A DNA stretch of 64,000 nucleotides, taken from the NCBI RefSeq assembly GCF_000153465.1, contig NZ_CH672387.1, forward strand, positions 1,677,546 through 1,741,545, given 5' to 3'. Of the stretch, positions 29,173 to 38,741 are shown piece after piece. The notes beneath the pieces are model-generated. The model saw only the letters and a program-made list of their open reading frames with translations. It had not been told where the DNA came from and did no database searches. Made by a program: the position numbers and the translations under genes. The DNA is from Aurantimonas manganoxydans SI85-9A1 (GTDB lineage: Bacteria; Pseudomonadota; Alphaproteobacteria; Rhizobiales; Rhizobiaceae). Numbering within the stretch: the first letter of the stretch is position 1; every line of letters begins with the position of its first letter.

Positions 29173-29961
29173 TCAGCGACGGGGCGAGAGGCGAGCGCTG
29201 ACTTCGGCGAGATAGGGGTTCTGGTCGCGGCTGGCGCCGTATGCGGCGGGGTCGAGCTCGGCAAGGATCGTCGCCGCGTCGCTTTCGCCGGCCGAGGCCA
29301 GCACCGAGCCGTCCGGGGCCGCGATCACCGACAGGCCCTGATAGGCAAAGCTGCCGTCGCTGCCGCAATGGTCGGCATAGACCACGAAGAGCTGGTTCTC
29401 GAAGGCGCGCACCGGCACGACGTTCTGTGCGATGAAGCGCGCGCCCTCGCTCCTGGGCAATGCCGTCGGCACGATGATCGCCTCGGCGCCTCGCAGCGCG
29501 AGGTCGCGGCACAGTTCGGGGAATTCCACGTCGAAGCAGACGAGCAGGCCGCAGCGTAAGCCGGCGATCTCTACGATGGGCGAGGGCGCATCTCCGGGCC
29601 GGAACAGGCCCTTCTCGTAGTCGCCATAGAGCATGCGCTTGGCGTAGAGGACCGGCGCACGGCCCGGTGCAATCAGCGCGGCGGCATTGTCGACGCCCTG
29701 AGCCATGCGGATCGCAAGCCCCATGGCGATGGCGATGCCGAGCCGGTCGGACGCATCCTGCCACTCGGCAAGGCCAGCGTCTGCGTCCTTCGCTGTGTCG
29801 GCGATCGTCTGGCCCGCGCCATAGCCGGTCGGCGCGAGCTCGGGCAGGACGGCGAGGTCGGCGCCGGCGGCGGCGGCGTCCTCGAGGCTGCGCAGGATCG
29901 CCGAGTGCCGGTCCGCCGCGCCGGTCATCGCGGCGTCCATCTGAATGACGGCGACCTTCAC
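29173..29961 (-). CDS. Carbon-nitrogen hydrolase (nitrilase superfamily amidohydrolase)
   Basis: The 262-residue cytosolic hydrolase has the Glu-Lys-Cys triad of the superfamily: Glu41 in LPELAPTGYG, Lys108 in LYAKRMLYG, and Cys142 in LLVCFDVEFPE. Such enzymes cut amides, carbamoyl groups or nitriles. It is the last gene of an operon with an agmatinase-like enzyme, an aminotransferase and a polyamine-type ABC importer. A guanidinobutyramide, carbamoylputrescine or omega-amide substrate would fit; this is inference from context. The start is GTG 29961, overlapping the permease stop, with GGAG upstream. It converges with the P-type ATPase gene, 26 bp away. Confidence 0.9.
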   Translation of the reverse strand: MKVAVIQMDAAMTGAADRHSAILRSLEDAAAAGADLAVLPELAPTGYGAGQTIADTAKDADAGLAEWQDASDRLGIAIAMGLAIRMAQGVDNAAALIAPGRAPVLYAKRMLYGDYEKGLFRPGDAPSPIVEIAGLRCGLLVCFDVEFPELCRDLALRGAEAIIVPTALPRSEGARFIAQNVVPVRAFENQLFVVYADHCGSDGSFAYQGLSVIAAPDGSVLASAGESDAATILAELDPAAYGASRDQNPYLAEVSARLSPRR

Positions 29962-30764
29962 TTGCCGTCTCCGTTGGACCAGGCGCCCAGAAGGCGCGGC
30001 AGATCGCCGAAGCGGGCGACGAAGCCGAACACCACCACTGCCACGGCGACGAAGAGGATCGAGACCGAGGCCATGGTCGGCGTGTAGCCGTAGCGCAGGG
30101 CGTTGAAGATCTTGATCGGCACCGTCTCCAGGGTGAAGCCCACCGTCATGTAGGCGACGATGTACTCGTTCAGCGAGAGGACAAAGGCGAAGGCAAAGCC
30201 CGAGACGATGTAGGGGGCGATCATCGGCAGCACGATGGTCGTCAGGATGGTCCTGTCGTTGGCGCCCATGGAGCGCGCGGCCTCGGTCACCTCGCGGTCG
30301 ATGGTCTGGAAGCCGAGCGAGATGGTCACCAGCGGCAGGCTGGTGAAGAAGATCGCGTGGGAAATGACCACCGTGTACCAGGCGCCGTAGCTGCCCATCG
30401 TCGCCCAGAAGGACAAAGCGCCGAGCGCGGTGATCACCGGCGGCAGGACGAAGGGCGAGACGCCGAGCAACTGCACCGCCCGGCCGATCGCCGTGACCCG
30501 GCGCCACAGAGCATAGGCGATCGGCAGGGCGATGAGGACGGCGATGGTCGCCGCGCCGAGGGCGATCAGCACCGAGGTGGTCAGCGCGCCGCGCCACCCG
30601 TCGTCGGCGAAGATCTGGCCGTACCAGGCGAGCGAAAAACCCTCGGGCGGGAAGGTCAGGCTGCGCTTCTCGTTGATCGAGACGCCAGCGATGACGACGA
30701 TGGGCGCCGCCATGAACAGCCCGACGGCGGCGAAGAACAGGCGGGTGAGGAACGTGCCGATCAT
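29958..30764 (-). CDS. ABC transporter permease, PotI/PotC type
   Basis: The 268-residue membrane protein has about six helices and the binding-protein-dependent permease loop EAARSMGANDRTILTTIVLPM, the site that docks the ATPase. The PotC-like ending LNEYIVAYMTVGFTLETVPI is typical of putrescine/spermidine importers. It overlaps the partner permease (ATGA) and the hydrolase (GTGA), so the operon is tightly coupled. Confidence 0.92.
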   Translation of the reverse strand: MIGTFLTRLFFAAVGLFMAAPIVVIAGVSINEKRSLTFPPEGFSLAWYGQIFADDGWRGALTTSVLIALGAATIAVLIALPIAYALWRRVTAIGRAVQLLGVSPFVLPPVITALGALSFWATMGSYGAWYTVVISHAIFFTSLPLVTISLGFQTIDREVTEAARSMGANDRTILTTIVLPMIAPYIVSGFAFAFVLSLNEYIVAYMTVGFTLETVPIKIFNALRYGYTPTMASVSILFVAVAVVVFGFVARFGDLPRLLGAWSNGDGK

Positions 30765-31623
30765 GCCGCGCGTCCCTTCCGGCCGAGCGTCGTGGTCAGC
30801 AGCACGAGCGACAGGCTGGTGACCACCAGGAACACCGCCATCGCCGCCGCGAACGGCATGTTCGACTGGTAGATCGCCTGGTCGGTGATCAGCACCGACA
30901 GGGTCCAGTGCTCCGGCCGGCCGAGGAGTTGCGGCAGGAGATAGGCGCCCAGAGCGAAGACGAAGACGATGATGAAAGTGGCGATCAGCGCCATCCGCAG
31001 CGCCGGCAGGATCACCGTGAAGAAGGCCCTGAGCGGCGAGGCGCCGAGGGTGCGGGCGGCTTCTGCCAGCGACGGGTCGAGCCGGGAGAAGGACGGGTAG
31101 AGCACCAGCACCGCATAGGGGAAGGCCTGGTAGGTCATGCCGGCGAGGACGGCGAAAAAGCCGGGCGTCCAGGCATCCGGGTTGTCCATCAGGCCGAGGG
31201 ACACGAACAGGTTGGAGAGCCCGGCGGTGCGGCTGAGCAGCGTCGACCAGGAAAATCCGATGATCACCTCGGACAGGGACAGGACAGCCAGCATCGCCAC
31301 CAGCCAGGGCACCTGCCACCTCCGGCGAAGTTTCGTCAGCAAATAGGTGAAGGGCGCGCCGACGATCAGGCAGAGGGCCGAGACCAGCGCCGACAGGCCG
31401 AGCGAGAAGACGAGAATCTTGCCGAAGAACAGGCTGAGGAAACGGGCATAGTTCGCCGTCGTCAGCACCGGCTGGTAGAAGCCGCCGGCGACACGCTCGA
31501 ACAGCGAGACGGCGATCATCAGGCCGAAGGGCACGACGAAGAAGGCGAGCAGCATCAGCGCCGGAAAGATCAGCGGCGCCTGCTCGCGCCAGCCTCCGGC
31601 CTTCGTTCCGGGCGCGGCGGCGC

Positions 31624-31627
<4 letters not shown>
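30761..31627 (-). CDS. ABC transporter permease, PotH/PotB type
   Basis: The 288-residue membrane protein has six predicted helices and the EAA loop LAEAARTLGASPLRAFFTVILP. It is the first permease of the pair; the start GTG 31627 overlaps the ATPase stop. The N-terminal helix PALMLLAFFVVPFGLMIAVS is usual for PotB-type proteins. Confidence 0.92.
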
Positions 31628-32667
<1,040 letters not shown>

Positions 32668-32695
32668 CGGCCTGGACGTTTCCTGGTTCTGGTGT

Positions 32696-32721
32696 CCGGC
32701 CGCCCCTGACGAGGCGGCCGG
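32696..32721 (-). terminator. Attenuator-like hairpin between binding protein and ATPase genes
   Basis: CCGGCCGCC and GGCGGCCGG form a perfect 9-bp stem with an 8-base loop, 22 bases after the binding-protein stop. Such stems after periplasmic binding protein genes often protect that part of the mRNA, giving more binding protein than transporter. Confidence 0.55.
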
Positions 32722-32742
32722 TGGAATGGGCGGGCGTCGAGC

Positions 32743-33831
32743 TCAGCCGACGATGAGTTCGGTCCACTTCTGGTTCAGCCAGTCGGACTTCTCGACATAG
32801 AGATCATAGCGCGGAACGATCGGGTCGATCTCGGAGGAGACCGCCGCGAATTCCTCGTCGGTCAGATCGAGAAGGTCGCGCTTGATCACCGGGGCCGTGC
32901 CGACCTTGCGGGCGAGCAGGCTCTGGACGTCCGGCTGGGTCATGTAGTCGATGAACTCGTGGGCGATTTCGCCCTTCTCGGAGGCCTTGGAGATCGCCCA
33001 GCAGCCCGAGTCGGAAATGCCACCTTCCTTCGGGAAGGTCGAGCGGACCGGGAAGCCGTCGGCCGCGGCAAGGCCCGTAACGTCGTGGTAGTACTGGCCC
33101 ATCGGGATCTCGCCGGATTTCAGCGCCTGCTCGAACTGGGCTTCGTCGCGGTACCAGAGCTGGACGTTCGGCTTCACCTCGGCGAGCTTGTCCATCACCT
33201 TCAGGATGCCCTCCTCGGTGTCGAGCACGTCGGTGCCGCCGAAGAAGGTCTTGGCGGTGACTTCCAGAAGGAACGAGTTGGAGACGAGGGCGAGAAGGCC
33301 GAGCTTCTCCTTGTTGGCCGGGTCCCACAGGGCCGCCCAGCTTTCCGGCGCCTCCGGATAGGTGTCGGTGTTGGTGACGAGGTTGATGTACCAGGCCACG
33401 GCACCGACGCCGGCGACGCGGCCGTCGGGATAGTTCACCACGAAGGGCGGCAGGACGTCGCCGGAGTTGGCAATCTTGTCCATGTCCAGCGGCTGCCAGA
33501 GCTCGGTCGCGAGGCCCTTGCGCATGGCGACCTGGGACATCATCGACACGTCGGCCGGGGCGACACCGGCGCGGGCGGCCTGCTCGAGCTGCACCAGCCA
33601 GGCTTCGCCGGTCGGCTCGGCGACGCTCTCGACGGCAATGCCGGTGGCTTCGGTGAAGGCCGGGAAGACGTTCTTGTCGAAGGAATCCTTGAAGTAGCCG
33701 CCATAGACGCCGACCTTCAGGCTCTTCTCCTGAGCCCTGAGGATCGACGGCATGGCCAGCGTGGCGCCCGCGGCGCCGGCTGCGGCGAGCAGATGCCGCC
33801 GGTTCAGGATGAGCGGGGACTTCCGGGTCAT
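32743..33831 (-). CDS. Extracellular polyamine-type solute-binding protein (PotF/PotD family), Tat-exported
   Basis: The 362-residue periplasmic protein has a twin-arginine signal (LNRRHLLAAAGAAG, ending ILRAQ at about residue 33) and the PotD/PotF-like start SLKVGVYGGYFKDSFDKNVF. It captures the substrate for the ABC importer encoded downstream. The family binds putrescine, spermidine, thiamine-like or iron compounds; with an agmatinase-like neighbour, a polyamine or guanidino compound is likely. It lies 33 bp after the fused aminotransferase/ureohydrolase gene. Confidence 0.92.
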   Translation of the reverse strand: MTRKSPLILNRRHLLAAAGAAGATLAMPSILRAQEKSLKVGVYGGYFKDSFDKNVFPAFTEATGIAVESVAEPTGEAWLVQLEQAARAGVAPADVSMMSQVAMRKGLATELWQPLDMDKIANSGDVLPPFVVNYPDGRVAGVGAVAWYINLVTNTDTYPEAPESWAALWDPANKEKLGLLALVSNSFLLEVTAKTFFGGTDVLDTEEGILKVMDKLAEVKPNVQLWYRDEAQFEQALKSGEIPMGQYYHDVTGLAAADGFPVRSTFPKEGGISDSGCWAISKASEKGEIAHEFIDYMTQPDVQSLLARKVGTAPVIKRDLLDLTDEEFAAVSSEIDPIVPRYDLYVEKSDWLNQKWTELIVG

Positions 33832-33864
33832 GACTTCATCTCCTTGGTTGCAACGTGACTTCGA

Positions 33865-36147
33865 TCAGCGGGCGGCGCCGGAACGGTCCGGCGTGAAATC
33901 CAGAAGGCTCAGAAGCTCGAACAGCATCTGCGCGCCGGCATGGGCGGTGTTGGTGGTGGCGTCGTATTGCGGTGCGACCTCGACCACGTCGCCGCCGATC
34001 ATGTTGATCCCGGCGAGGCCGCGCAGGATCATCTGCACCTCGCGGGTCGTCAGGCCGCCGATCTCCGGCGTGCCGGTGCCGGGGGCGAAGGCCGGATCGA
34101 GGCTGTCGATGTCGAAGGAGACATAGACCGGACCGTCGCCGACGACGGCACGGGCCCTGGCGATCACCGCGTCGAGGCCGAGGCCGGGGATCTCCTCGGC
34201 GTGGATGACGGTCATGCCGGATTCGAAGGAGAACTCCCACAGATATTCCGAGGCGCCGCGAATGCCGATCTGGATGGTCCGCTCGGGGTCGAGCACGCCG
34301 TCCAGCACCGCCTGCCGGAACGGGCCGCCATGGTGGAACTTGCAGCCGTCGAAGGGCCCGGACGTGTCGCAATGGGCGTCGATATGGATCATGCCGACCG
34401 GACGGTCGGCGCCCAGCGCCCGCAGGATCGGCAGGGTGATCGAATGGTCGCCGCCGACGAAAAGCGGCAGGACGCCGGCGCCTGCGATCGTCGCGGCGGT
34501 CCGCTCGATATCCTCGTGCGAGGTGGCGAGATCGAAGCGGCTGCGGAACGGCACGTCGCCGATGTCGGCAACCTTGAGGCTGGCCGTCGGCATGGTCTTG
34601 AGGACGTGATTGTAGGGGCCGACGCGCTCCATGGTGCGCAAGGCGCGCGGGCCGAAGCGCGAGCCGTTGCGGTTGGTGACGCCGAGATCCATCGGCACGC
34701 CGATCATCGCGACGTCGAGGTTCGAGAGGTCCGGCGCGGCCCAGTCGATGGCGCGATGGGGGGCGTCGAGCAGGGTCGGCACGCCGGCATAGGGGGCGAC
34801 GCGGGTGCCCTTGGGGTCGAAGAGCTGGACGGCGACGGCCGCGAAGCCCTTGTCGTAGATGACCCGCTCGTTGTCGCCGGCGAAGCGCTGCCGCAGCGCT
34901 TCCAGTTTGCCGCTATCCATGAAGATTCCTCGCTGGACGGTCTGGTTCGTTGGTAAAAAGGCGCCGGCGGACAGGCCGAGGCCGATCCGGCGCTCCATCT
35001 CGCGGATGCCCTCCGCATCCACATTGGCGAAGGCGATCCGCAGATGCCGGTCCTGGCCGGGGCCGAAGAAGCTGCCGGGCAGGACGAGCACCCCGAGTTC
35101 GCGCGTCAGCGCCTCGGCGACCGCCTCGGCCGGCCGGTCCGCGAAGGGATGGCGCACATAGGCGAAATAGGCGCCGATCTGGTCGAGCTCCCAACCGGGC
35201 AGGCTTGCGAAGGCGGCGCGGAAGACATCGGCCCGCTGTGCGATCTCGTCGCGGTTCGCGTCGCGCCAGTCGGCAAGCTCTTCGATGGCCCAGGGCAGCG
35301 CCGCCTGAGCCGGGCGGGGCGCGCAGATCTGGATGCAGTCGATGACCTTCTCCAGCTCGGCGATCGTCGCCTCGCCGGCGATCATTGCGCCCACCCGGTG
35401 GCCGGGAATGGCGTAGGATTTGGAGAAGGAGTAGAGCGCAATCAGGTTTTCGCGCGCCTCTGCATTCGCGAAGAGCCCGTGCGGCTTGCCCAGCACCGGG
35501 TCGAGAAAGTCGCGGTAGGTCTCGTCGAGGACGAGATACATCCCGCGCGCCACGCAGACTTCCAGGAGTTCGGCGAGGCGTTCCGGCGGATAAACCGCGC
35601 CGGTCGGATTGTTCGGGCTGACCAGCACCAGCGCCCGGCAGCGCGGGTCGAGCACCGCCTCCAGCCCGGCGACGGAGGGCAGGAAGCCGTCGGCCGCCTC
35701 GGTCGGCAGGGGACGCGCCTCGATGCCGAGCATCTCCAGCGTCATCTTGTGATTGAAATACCAGGGGGCCGGCAGCACGACCACGTCGCCGACGCGCGCG
35801 ACGGTCAGCATGGCGGCGAAGAAGGCCTGGTTGCAGCCGCTGGTGATGGCGACGCGGCCCGCCGCGACGGGCGTGTCGTAGCGCGTGGCGACATGGCCGG
35901 CATAGGCCTCGTGCAACGCGCGGTCGCCGAGAATGTCGCCGTAGCGGGCACCCGCGGCGGAGGCGGCGGCTTCGGCCAGGCGCTTAGCAAAGCCGGCCGG
36001 CGGGGCATGGTTCGGAACGGCCTGGCTGCAGTCGATCAGCGGACCGTGCCGACCGTCATAGGCGGCGATCCAGCGGCCGGCGCGCGCGATGGGCGGCACC
36101 GAGACGGCAGTCAGCAGCGGATTGGGCAGCGGCGCGGTCACCGGCAA
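33865..36147 (-). CDS. Aminotransferase joined in frame to an agmatinase-like ureohydrolase
   Basis: A single 760-residue frame holds two complete enzymes. Residues 1-about 390 are a class I/II PLP aminotransferase (SPNNPTGAVYPPERL, LDETYRDFLD, and the PLP-Lys in SFSKSYAIPGHRVG). From Met410 (codon at 34920) a full ureohydrolase follows, with metal ligands in GGDHSITLP, HIDAHCDT and SFDIDSLDP. It resembles the agmatinase-like enzymes of Rhizobiales, which hydrolyse a guanidino group to urea and an amine. An AGGA site sits upstream of Met410, and a CTTTTTA run lies 50 bases before it. One extra T would end the aminotransferase at a TAG inside ATGGATAGC, giving two overlapping genes. So it is either a real fusion or two genes joined by an indel or sequencing error. 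Confidence 0.85.
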   Translation of the reverse strand: MPVTAPLPNPLLTAVSVPPIARAGRWIAAYDGRHGPLIDCSQAVPNHAPPAGFAKRLAEAAASAAGARYGDILGDRALHEAYAGHVATRYDTPVAAGRVAITSGCNQAFFAAMLTVARVGDVVVLPAPWYFNHKMTLEMLGIEARPLPTEAADGFLPSVAGLEAVLDPRCRALVLVSPNNPTGAVYPPERLAELLEVCVARGMYLVLDETYRDFLDPVLGKPHGLFANAEARENLIALYSFSKSYAIPGHRVGAMIAGEATIAELEKVIDCIQICAPRPAQAALPWAIEELADWRDANRDEIAQRADVFRAAFASLPGWELDQIGAYFAYVRHPFADRPAEAVAEALTRELGVLVLPGSFFGPGQDRHLRIAFANVDAEGIREMERRIGLGLSAGAFLPTNQTVQRGIFMDSGKLEALRQRFAGDNERVIYDKGFAAVAVQLFDPKGTRVAPYAGVPTLLDAPHRAIDWAAPDLSNLDVAMIGVPMDLGVTNRNGSRFGPRALRTMERVGPYNHVLKTMPTASLKVADIGDVPFRSRFDLATSHEDIERTAATIAGAGVLPLFVGGDHSITLPILRALGADRPVGMIHIDAHCDTSGPFDGCKFHHGGPFRQAVLDGVLDPERTIQIGIRGASEYLWEFSFESGMTVIHAEEIPGLGLDAVIARARAVVGDGPVYVSFDIDSLDPAFAPGTGTPEIGGLTTREVQMILRGLAGINMIGGDVVEVAPQYDATTNTAHAGAQMLFELLSLLDFTPDRSGAAR

Positions 36148-36398
36148 TCCGGACGGGTGTTGGCAGGCCGGGACATGCGGCCCGTGCAGGGCGCAGCCTC
36201 GGCGGGGTTCTGCAGGAAGCTCGACAGGCCTCTCACCGGGAAATCGCAGCCTCCGAACGGATCATGGATACTCTCTCCCACCGCCCGCTCACCCGACGAT
36301 GATAGCGACCGGCTGCTTGCGGATTGCTCAAACCGGGCCTGTGCCCTTTTCCTCATCATGTGCTGCGCTGGACGCATGGTGGAATATCGGCCTATCAA

Positions 36399-36411
36399 TT
36401 CAAACATTGAA
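36399..36411. promoter_or_regulatory. Candidate LysR operator in the divergent promoter
   Basis: TTCAAacaTTGAA is a perfect palindrome 26 bp upstream of the LysR gene, with an overlapping TCAAT/ATTGA pair. It lies in the 289-bp gap shared with the divergent aminotransferase/ureohydrolase operon, as expected for LysR autoregulation. Confidence 0.45.
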
Positions 36412-36436
36412 AAACGTCAAAGTGGTGCGGTCGCTC

Positions 36437-37345
36437 ATGCGCGTTTCCGGAAGTGATCTTCGCCTGCTGCAGGTCTTCGACGCAGTGGTGCGGCATGGCG
36501 GATTCGCGGCCGCGGCGGTGGATCTGAATGTCAGCCAGTCCACCATCTCCAACCACATGACGGCGCTGGAGGAGCGGCTGGGCTTTGTCCTGTGCCAGCG
36601 CGGCCGCGGCGGTTTCCACATGACCGAGAAGGGCCGCGCGGTCTGGGAGGCCGGACGCCAGCTCGAAAAGGCGCTCCAGGACTTTTCCACCGACGTCGCC
36701 TCGGTGCGGGGCGAGCTGCGCGGCGAATTGCGGATCGGCATTCTCGACGCGGTGGTTTCCGATCCGGCCAACCGCCTGGCCGACGTCATCGCCGCCTATG
36801 GCCGGATCGCGCCGCATGTCCGGCTGGTGATCGCGCAGGAGCGGCCGCAGGATTTGCAGCAGAAGGTGCTGGACGGGCTCTATCACTGCGCCATCGGCAG
36901 CTATCGCAACCGGATCGACGGCATCGTCTACGACCGGCTGCATGACGAGCGCCACAGCCTCTATTGCGGGCGCCTGCACGAGGCGTTCGACGCGGACGAT
37001 GCCGAGCTGACCGATGCGCGTCTTGCGGCCATGCCCTTCGTTCACCGTGGCTACTGGCGGGACGAGGACACGCTGCGCCAGCTCGACTGGCGCATCGAGG
37101 CGACGGTCTTCCAGATCGAGCCGCAGCTGATCCTGATCCAGTCCGGCCGCTATATCGGCCTCCTGCCGAACCATTACGCGGCCGAGGGGGTGGCCGCCGG
37201 CACGCTGCGGGCGATCCGGCCGGAGGAGATCGGCTATACCTGCGAGTTCGAATTGTTCTCGCCGCGCAACCGCCGGCCGAGCGATGTCGCCGCCGCGTTC
37301 ATCGAGACGGTCCGCACGGTGTGGCCGTCGGCGCAGGACGCCTGA
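36437..37345 (+). CDS. LysR-family transcriptional regulator
   Basis: The 302-residue regulator has an N-terminal winged helix (about residues 6-65: LRLLQVFDAVVRHGGFAAAA, then LNVSQSTISNHMTALEERLG) and a C-terminal effector-binding domain starting near residue 95 (GELRIGILDAVV). It is transcribed away from the aminotransferase/ureohydrolase-importer operon and very probably controls it; the inducer would be the imported guanidino compound or polyamine. ATG 36437 is chosen because it opens the conserved helix; the frame extends further upstream across the promoter. Confidence 0.92.
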   Translation: MRVSGSDLRLLQVFDAVVRHGGFAAAAVDLNVSQSTISNHMTALEERLGFVLCQRGRGGFHMTEKGRAVWEAGRQLEKALQDFSTDVASVRGELRGELRIGILDAVVSDPANRLADVIAAYGRIAPHVRLVIAQERPQDLQQKVLDGLYHCAIGSYRNRIDGIVYDRLHDERHSLYCGRLHEAFDADDAELTDARLAAMPFVHRGYWRDEDTLRQLDWRIEATVFQIEPQLILIQSGRYIGLLPNHYAAEGVAAGTLRAIRPEEIGYTCEFELFSPRNRRPSDVAAAFIETVRTVWPSAQDA

Positions 37346-37421
37346 CGCGTTCGGCCTCCGCTCTGCGTGGAGGCGCCGCGGGGCGGTCGCGGCGATGCTC
37401 CGTGCTTCAACCATGACTGCG

Positions 37422-37460
37422 GTTACACTTCGTAACATGTTGGTTCATATACGGTTCATG
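37422..37460. promoter_or_regulatory. GTTAC dyad and 11-bp-spaced repeats upstream of the RcnB-like gene
   Basis: GTTACacttcGTAAC (37422-37436) is a perfect dyad. Starting from its right arm, GTAACAT, GTTCATA and GTTCATG begin at 37432, 37443 and 37454, exactly 11 bp apart. Direct repeats with an 11-bp period are typical of OmpR/PhoB-type response regulator sites. Confidence 0.4.
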
Positions 37461-37504
37461 TGCCGGAGCCTACCGTCCTCTCACCACCAACGAGGACACA
37501 CAAC

Positions 37505-37855
37505 ATGTTCAAGCGCACACTCATCGCCATCGCAGCCGTCTCCATGCTGGCCGCTCCGATGGCCCAAGCCCAGGCTCAGAGCCGGCACGACCACAACCGT
37601 CCCAGCGCTCAGCAGAGCCAGTCCCGCGACCACGGCGCACAGCGTCATCGGGCGCAGCGCCCGACCGCTACACGGGCCAAGTTCCGGTCCGGCCAGCGTT
37701 ACGGCAACTGGAAGCGTCACCCGCACGTCCAGGATTTCCGCCGGCACGGCCTGCGCGCGCCCGGCCGGGGGCAGAACTGGATCAAGGTCGACAACCAGTA
37801 TCTGCTGATCTCCGCGGCCACCGGGCTGATCCTCGGCCTCGCCGCCGCCCGCTAA
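37505..37855 (+). CDS. RcnB-family periplasmic protein
   Basis: The 116-residue protein has a Sec signal peptide (LIAIAAVSMLAAPMAQAQAQ) and a His/Gln/Arg-rich segment (about residues 27-60). The short C-terminal domain GLRAPGRGQNWIKVDNQYLL followed by ISAATGLILGL is the RcnB family mark. In E. coli RcnB affects nickel and cobalt homeostasis; the His-rich part could bind metal. No RcnA exporter is adjacent, and the family is also common as stand-alone envelope proteins in Rhizobiales. The ATG follows GAGG. Confidence 0.85.
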   Translation: MFKRTLIAIAAVSMLAAPMAQAQAQSRHDHNRPSAQQSQSRDHGAQRHRAQRPTATRAKFRSGQRYGNWKRHPHVQDFRRHGLRAPGRGQNWIKVDNQYLLISAATGLILGLAAAR

Positions 37856-37867
37856 GCCGGATGCCTG

Positions 37868-38704
37868 TCACCCCGCCAGCAGCGCGACCGCGTCGCTGGC
37901 GGGGTCTTCCAACGCATCGATGACGTCGAAATGGTGCCGCCCCGGCGCTTCGATCGCCGCGGTGCGCAGGCCGAGCCCTCGCCAGGCGCTGGCAAGCAGC
38001 GTGTTCTGCCTGCGGAATTCGGGCAGTTCGTCCCCGCCGACGAGGCAGGTGAGGGTGGCCTCGCCTTGCGGTTCGAGCAGGGCCGGGCTTTCGGCACGCG
38101 CTTCGGCGAGATCGAGGGCCAGGATCTCGTTCATCTGCGTCTTCAGGAGCGGACGCAGATCGTGAACGCCGCTAATCGAGAGAACCCGGTCGATCCGGGC
38201 AATCGTCGCTTCGCAGAGCGGCGAATCCGTGCAGATCATCCGCGTCACCAGATGGCCGCCGGCCGAATGGCCGGACAGGCGGATCGGGCCGAAAACCTCC
38301 GCGGCGACCGCGTCGAGGAACTGCCCGACGTGACGGGTGATCTCCGCGATGCGAACCGTCGGGCACAGCGGATAGGACGGCATGGCGACGGCAAAGCCGC
38401 GCGCCAGCGCGCCGGCCGCCAGATGCGACCATTCGGACCGGCCGAACGCCTTCCAGTAGCCGCCATGGACATAGACGGCGAGACCTGCGGGCGTGCTTTC
38501 GGGCAGGAAGAGATCATAGGCCGCCCGTTCGCCGTCGCCATAGGGGCAGACGAGGTGGGCGCGACCGGCCACTTCCAGCTCCTGTCGGAAGGCGGCTGCC
38601 CGTTCGCGCCAGCGCGGCGGATAGGTCTCGGCCCCGGCAATCGCGCCGGCATTGCCATAGGCCGTGTCGAAATCCGTGATCGCCGCGTCCACCATCTGGC
38701 TCAT
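37868..38704 (-). CDS. Alpha/beta hydrolase, kynurenine formamidase-like
   Basis: The 278-residue esterase-like enzyme has the HGGXW oxyanion motif (VHGGYWKAFGRSEW), nucleophile Ser in LSGHSAGGHLV, and a late His in PGRHHFDVIDAL. HGGXW together with this layout is characteristic of BNA7-type N-formylkynurenine formamidases. In this neighbourhood it could release kynurenine or anthranilate from an N-formyl precursor and feed the anthranilate pathway, which is inference. It is the last gene of the minus-strand operon, 37 bp after the glutaryl-CoA dehydrogenase gene. Confidence 0.82.
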   Translation of the reverse strand: MSQMVDAAITDFDTAYGNAGAIAGAETYPPRWRERAAAFRQELEVAGRAHLVCPYGDGERAAYDLFLPESTPAGLAVYVHGGYWKAFGRSEWSHLAAGALARGFAVAMPSYPLCPTVRIAEITRHVGQFLDAVAAEVFGPIRLSGHSAGGHLVTRMICTDSPLCEATIARIDRVLSISGVHDLRPLLKTQMNEILALDLAEARAESPALLEPQGEATLTCLVGGDELPEFRRQNTLLASAWRGLGLRTAAIEAPGRHHFDVIDALEDPASDAVALLAG

Positions 38705-38741
38705 GCCTCGTCGTCCCTTGTCTCGTTCTCTGCGGCGCGGC

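Noticed and set aside
37871..37903. CCCGCCAGC/GCTGGCGGG stem after the RcnB-like gene
   Set aside because: It lies within the last codons of the convergent hydrolase gene and has no T run, so it cannot be separated from coding constraint.
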